Assembly: GCF_021602345.1 (NCBI RefSeq)
Contig: NZ_BQID01000013.1
Location: 62,001-126,000 of the forward strand
DNA: 64,000 bases
Origin: Pseudomonas pharyngis
GTDB lineage: Bacteria > Pseudomonadota > Gammaproteobacteria > Pseudomonadales > Pseudomonadaceae
Reading direction: 5' to 3'
The position numbers and the translations under genes are program-made. The notes beneath the pieces were generated by a model. That model was not told the DNA's origin, did not search any database, and was given only the letters and a program-made list of their open reading frames with translations. Of the stretch, positions 62,410-64,000 are shown piece after piece; position 1 is the stretch's first letter, and each line of letters opens with the position of its first letter.

Positions 62410-62540
62410 GGCTTCCTACCTTTTTATCCGGGGCGGGGTTCGGTGGCGTTCGCCTGAAAAAGCGTAGCAGCTGATTGCTTCGAACAACCCGCAATCTGCG
62501 GTCTATGCTCCAGTGACATTTCCCGCTGGGGCCTCCCGGT

Positions 62541-64000
62541 ATGCCTGCAACGCCAGCCCTGCTGATCCGTCCCGGCCACCTGCTGTTGCTCGGTGCGCTG
62601 AGCCTTGGCGGCTGCCTGCGGCTGGGCCCGGATTTCCAGCCACCGGCGCAGGACTGGAGCAAGCAGTGGCAAAGTCCGGCGCTCGAGCAGGCCAGCGAAC
62701 GCGGCACCGTGCCAGATCTGCGCCAGTGGTGGCAGGTGTTTGCCGATCCGATCCTCGACCGTTTGATCAGCGACGCCGAAGCCCGCAACAGCAGCCTGAA
62801 AATCGCCGGCCTGCGGGTCCTCGAAGCCCGCGCGCAACTGGGCATCGCCGACAGCGGTCGCTACCCGCAGGTGCAACAGGCCAGCGCCGACAGCCTGTAC
62901 ATCGACCGCCGTCAGTCCGGCGGCAACAACCCGCAGGACTTGCACTTCTGGCAGCACAGCGCCGCATTCGATGTCGGCTGGGAACTGGATTTCTGGGGTC
63001 GCTTCAGCCGCGCCATCGAGTCCGCCGACGCCAGCTACTTCGCCGCCCAGGCCAACTACGAAGACGCCCTCGTGCTGCTGCGCGCTCAAGTGGCCGATAC
63101 CTACTTTGCCCTGCGCACCACCGAAGCCCGGCTGCGGGTCGCACGGGAAAATGCCACCCAGCAAAAACGCAATTTCGAGATCACCGAAAAACTCTTTCGC
63201 AGCGGCCAGACCGCCGAACTCGACCTGCAACAGGCCAGAACCCAATACCTCGGCACCCTGAGCAGCATTCCGGCGTTCGAAGACCAGTTGCTACGCACCC
63301 GCAATGCGCTGGCGGTGCTGGTCGGCCAGCCGCCCGGTGGCGCGGCGTTTCTGGCGGAACAACCGGGGCTGATTCCGCTGGTGGATCGCGCCGTGTTGCA
63401 GGACGTCCCGGCCAACCTGCTGCTGCGCCGTCCCGATGTGCGCGCGGCAGAGCTGAACGTGGCCGCGCAATCGGCGCTGGTCGGCGTGGCTGAAACCGAT
63501 CTGTACCCCTCGCTGACCCTGCTCGGCAGCATCGTCTGGTCCAGCGACACCCTCGGCAGCACCCCGCGCAGCCTCGACCTGATCGGCGGCCCGAGCCTAC
63601 GCTGGAACCTGTTCGATTACGGCCGCATCCACAACAACATCCGCGTACAGGATGCGCGCTTGCAGCAACTGATCGAAGCCTATCGCGACAAGGTCCGCCA
63701 GGCTGCCCGCGAGGCCGACGACGCCGCCAGCGGCCTGACCAAAGCGCTGGAGCGCGAACGCATTCTCGGCGAGGCCGAAGGCGCGGCGCGACGTTCGCTG
63801 GTGTTGGCCAACACCCAATATCGCGAAGGCTATTCAGACTTTCAGCGGGTGCTCGACGCCCAGCGCGCGTTGCTGGAGCTACAGGACAACTATCTGGTCA
63901 GCCGCAGTAACGCCGTGAGCAATCTGATCGCCCTGTACCGTGCCGTCGGCGGTGGCTGGCAAAGCGCCGGGCCGCAGATTGATCCAGCGACCCGGCAGCA
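62541..64000 (+). CDS. Outer membrane factor of RND/MFS efflux (OprM/NodT lipoprotein), 3' end cut by window
   Basis: 486 complete codons are in the window and the reading frame is open to the edge. MPATPALLIRPGHLLLLGALSLGGC includes a lipobox LGGC (Cys near residue 25). WWQVFADPILDRLISDA, DVGWELDFWGRFSRAIESA, GQTAELDLQQA, RRPDVRAAE and FQRVLDAQRALLELQDNYLVSR are the paired repeats of the NodT-type outer membrane channel. It probably works with a membrane-fusion protein and inner pump encoded beyond the window. Confidence 0.93.
   Translation, partial: MPATPALLIRPGHLLLLGALSLGGCLRLGPDFQPPAQDWSKQWQSPALEQASERGTVPDLRQWWQVFADPILDRLISDAEARNSSLKIAGLRVLEARAQLGIADSGRYPQVQQASADSLYIDRRQSGGNNPQDLHFWQHSAAFDVGWELDFWGRFSRAIESADASYFAAQANYEDALVLLRAQVADTYFALRTTEARLRVARENATQQKRNFEITEKLFRSGQTAELDLQQARTQYLGTLSSIPAFEDQLLRTRNALAVLVGQPPGGAAFLAEQPGLIPLVDRAVLQDVPANLLLRRPDVRAAELNVAAQSALVGVAETDLYPSLTLLGSIVWSSDTLGSTPRSLDLIGGPSLRWNLFDYGRIHNNIRVQDARLQQLIEAYRDKVRQAAREADDAASGLTKALERERILGEAEGAARRSLVLANTQYREGYSDFQRVLDAQRALLELQDNYLVSRSNAVSNLIALYRAVGGGWQSAGPQIDPATRQ

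Noticed and set aside
1-64000. tRNA, rRNA, CRISPR or prophage genes
   Set aside because: No cloverleaf, rRNA block, direct-repeat array, integrase or phage structural gene was seen on either strand by reading. A tRNAscan-type search was not possible.

Overview
The window is chromosomal DNA of a fluorescent Pseudomonas, most likely the P. fluorescens group. It is GC-rich and densely coding. Gene order matches what I remember of P. aeruginosa PAO1 in several blocks: PA3085-PA3089 (rhomboid, phosphoesterase, nadK, DUF1853), PA1818-PA1806 (ldcA, dnaQ, rnhA, methyltransferase, gloB, mltD, npp operon, fabI), PA2663-PA2662 (ppyR-nnrS) and PA4116-PA4117 (bphO-bphP). There are also REPIN-type palindromes typical of this group. 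I see no rRNA, tRNA, CRISPR array, insertion sequence or prophage.

Layout. 1-3.9 kb: housekeeping cluster with nadK. 3.9-7.4 kb: arsB-type efflux pump, an FMN reductase, a small conserved protein and a LysR regulator. 7.3-15.3 kb: GNAT-ldcA, dnaQ, rnhA, methyltransferase, gloB, mltD. 15.7-23.1 kb: five-gene peptide ABC transporter (nppA1A2BCD/yej type) followed by fabI. 24-26.2 kb: an AT-richer accessory patch with a small secreted Cys-rich protein, a broken VOC gene and a delta-60-repeat protein. 26.3-33.3 kb: two diguanylate cyclases flank a molybdenum hydroxylase operon (2Fe-2S subunit, Mo subunit, diheme cytochrome c), an alpha/beta hydrolase and a GFA protein. 33.4-40.7 kb: methyltransferase, ppyR-nnrS, secreted protein, VOC, AraC, DUF6124, LysE and DJ-1/PfpI genes. 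40.7-43.6 kb: bacteriophytochrome and heme oxygenase. 43.9-48.1 kb: exporter and DNA alkylation repair (ada, alkA-like). 48.2-54.1 kb: MipA/OmpV porin-like protein and molybdopterin biosynthesis (moaB-moeA; LysR; fdhD-moaC-moaD-moaE). 54.5-59 kb: chromate transporter, then glutamylpolyamine-synthetase-like and amine-oxidase-like genes. 59-64 kb: DeoR, LysR and NAD(P)H oxidoreductase genes, a membrane protein and a truncated outer-membrane efflux lipoprotein.

How the parts fit. The Moco genes at 49-54 kb supply a cofactor needed by the molybdenum hydroxylase at 28-30 kb and by formate dehydrogenase (fdhD). The ppyR-nnrS pair has a promoter region with two GT-N7-AC palindromes and a -24/-12 element, which suggests nitric-oxide control through an FhpR/NorR-type activator. 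The polyamine theme recurs: ldcA makes cadaverine, and the 56-59 kb pair looks like a gamma-glutamyl polyamine catabolic pair.

Most interesting non-coding signals: a roughly 320-nt run of hairpins, including a UUCG tetraloop and a possible ribosome-binding-site sequestering pairing, before the DUF6124 gene; the twin NorR-like sites at 35.55 kb; two copies of a MITE-like element; and a leader with two overlapping tiny ORFs before the glutamine-synthetase-like gene. All calls are from reading the sequence. No database search or folding program was run.
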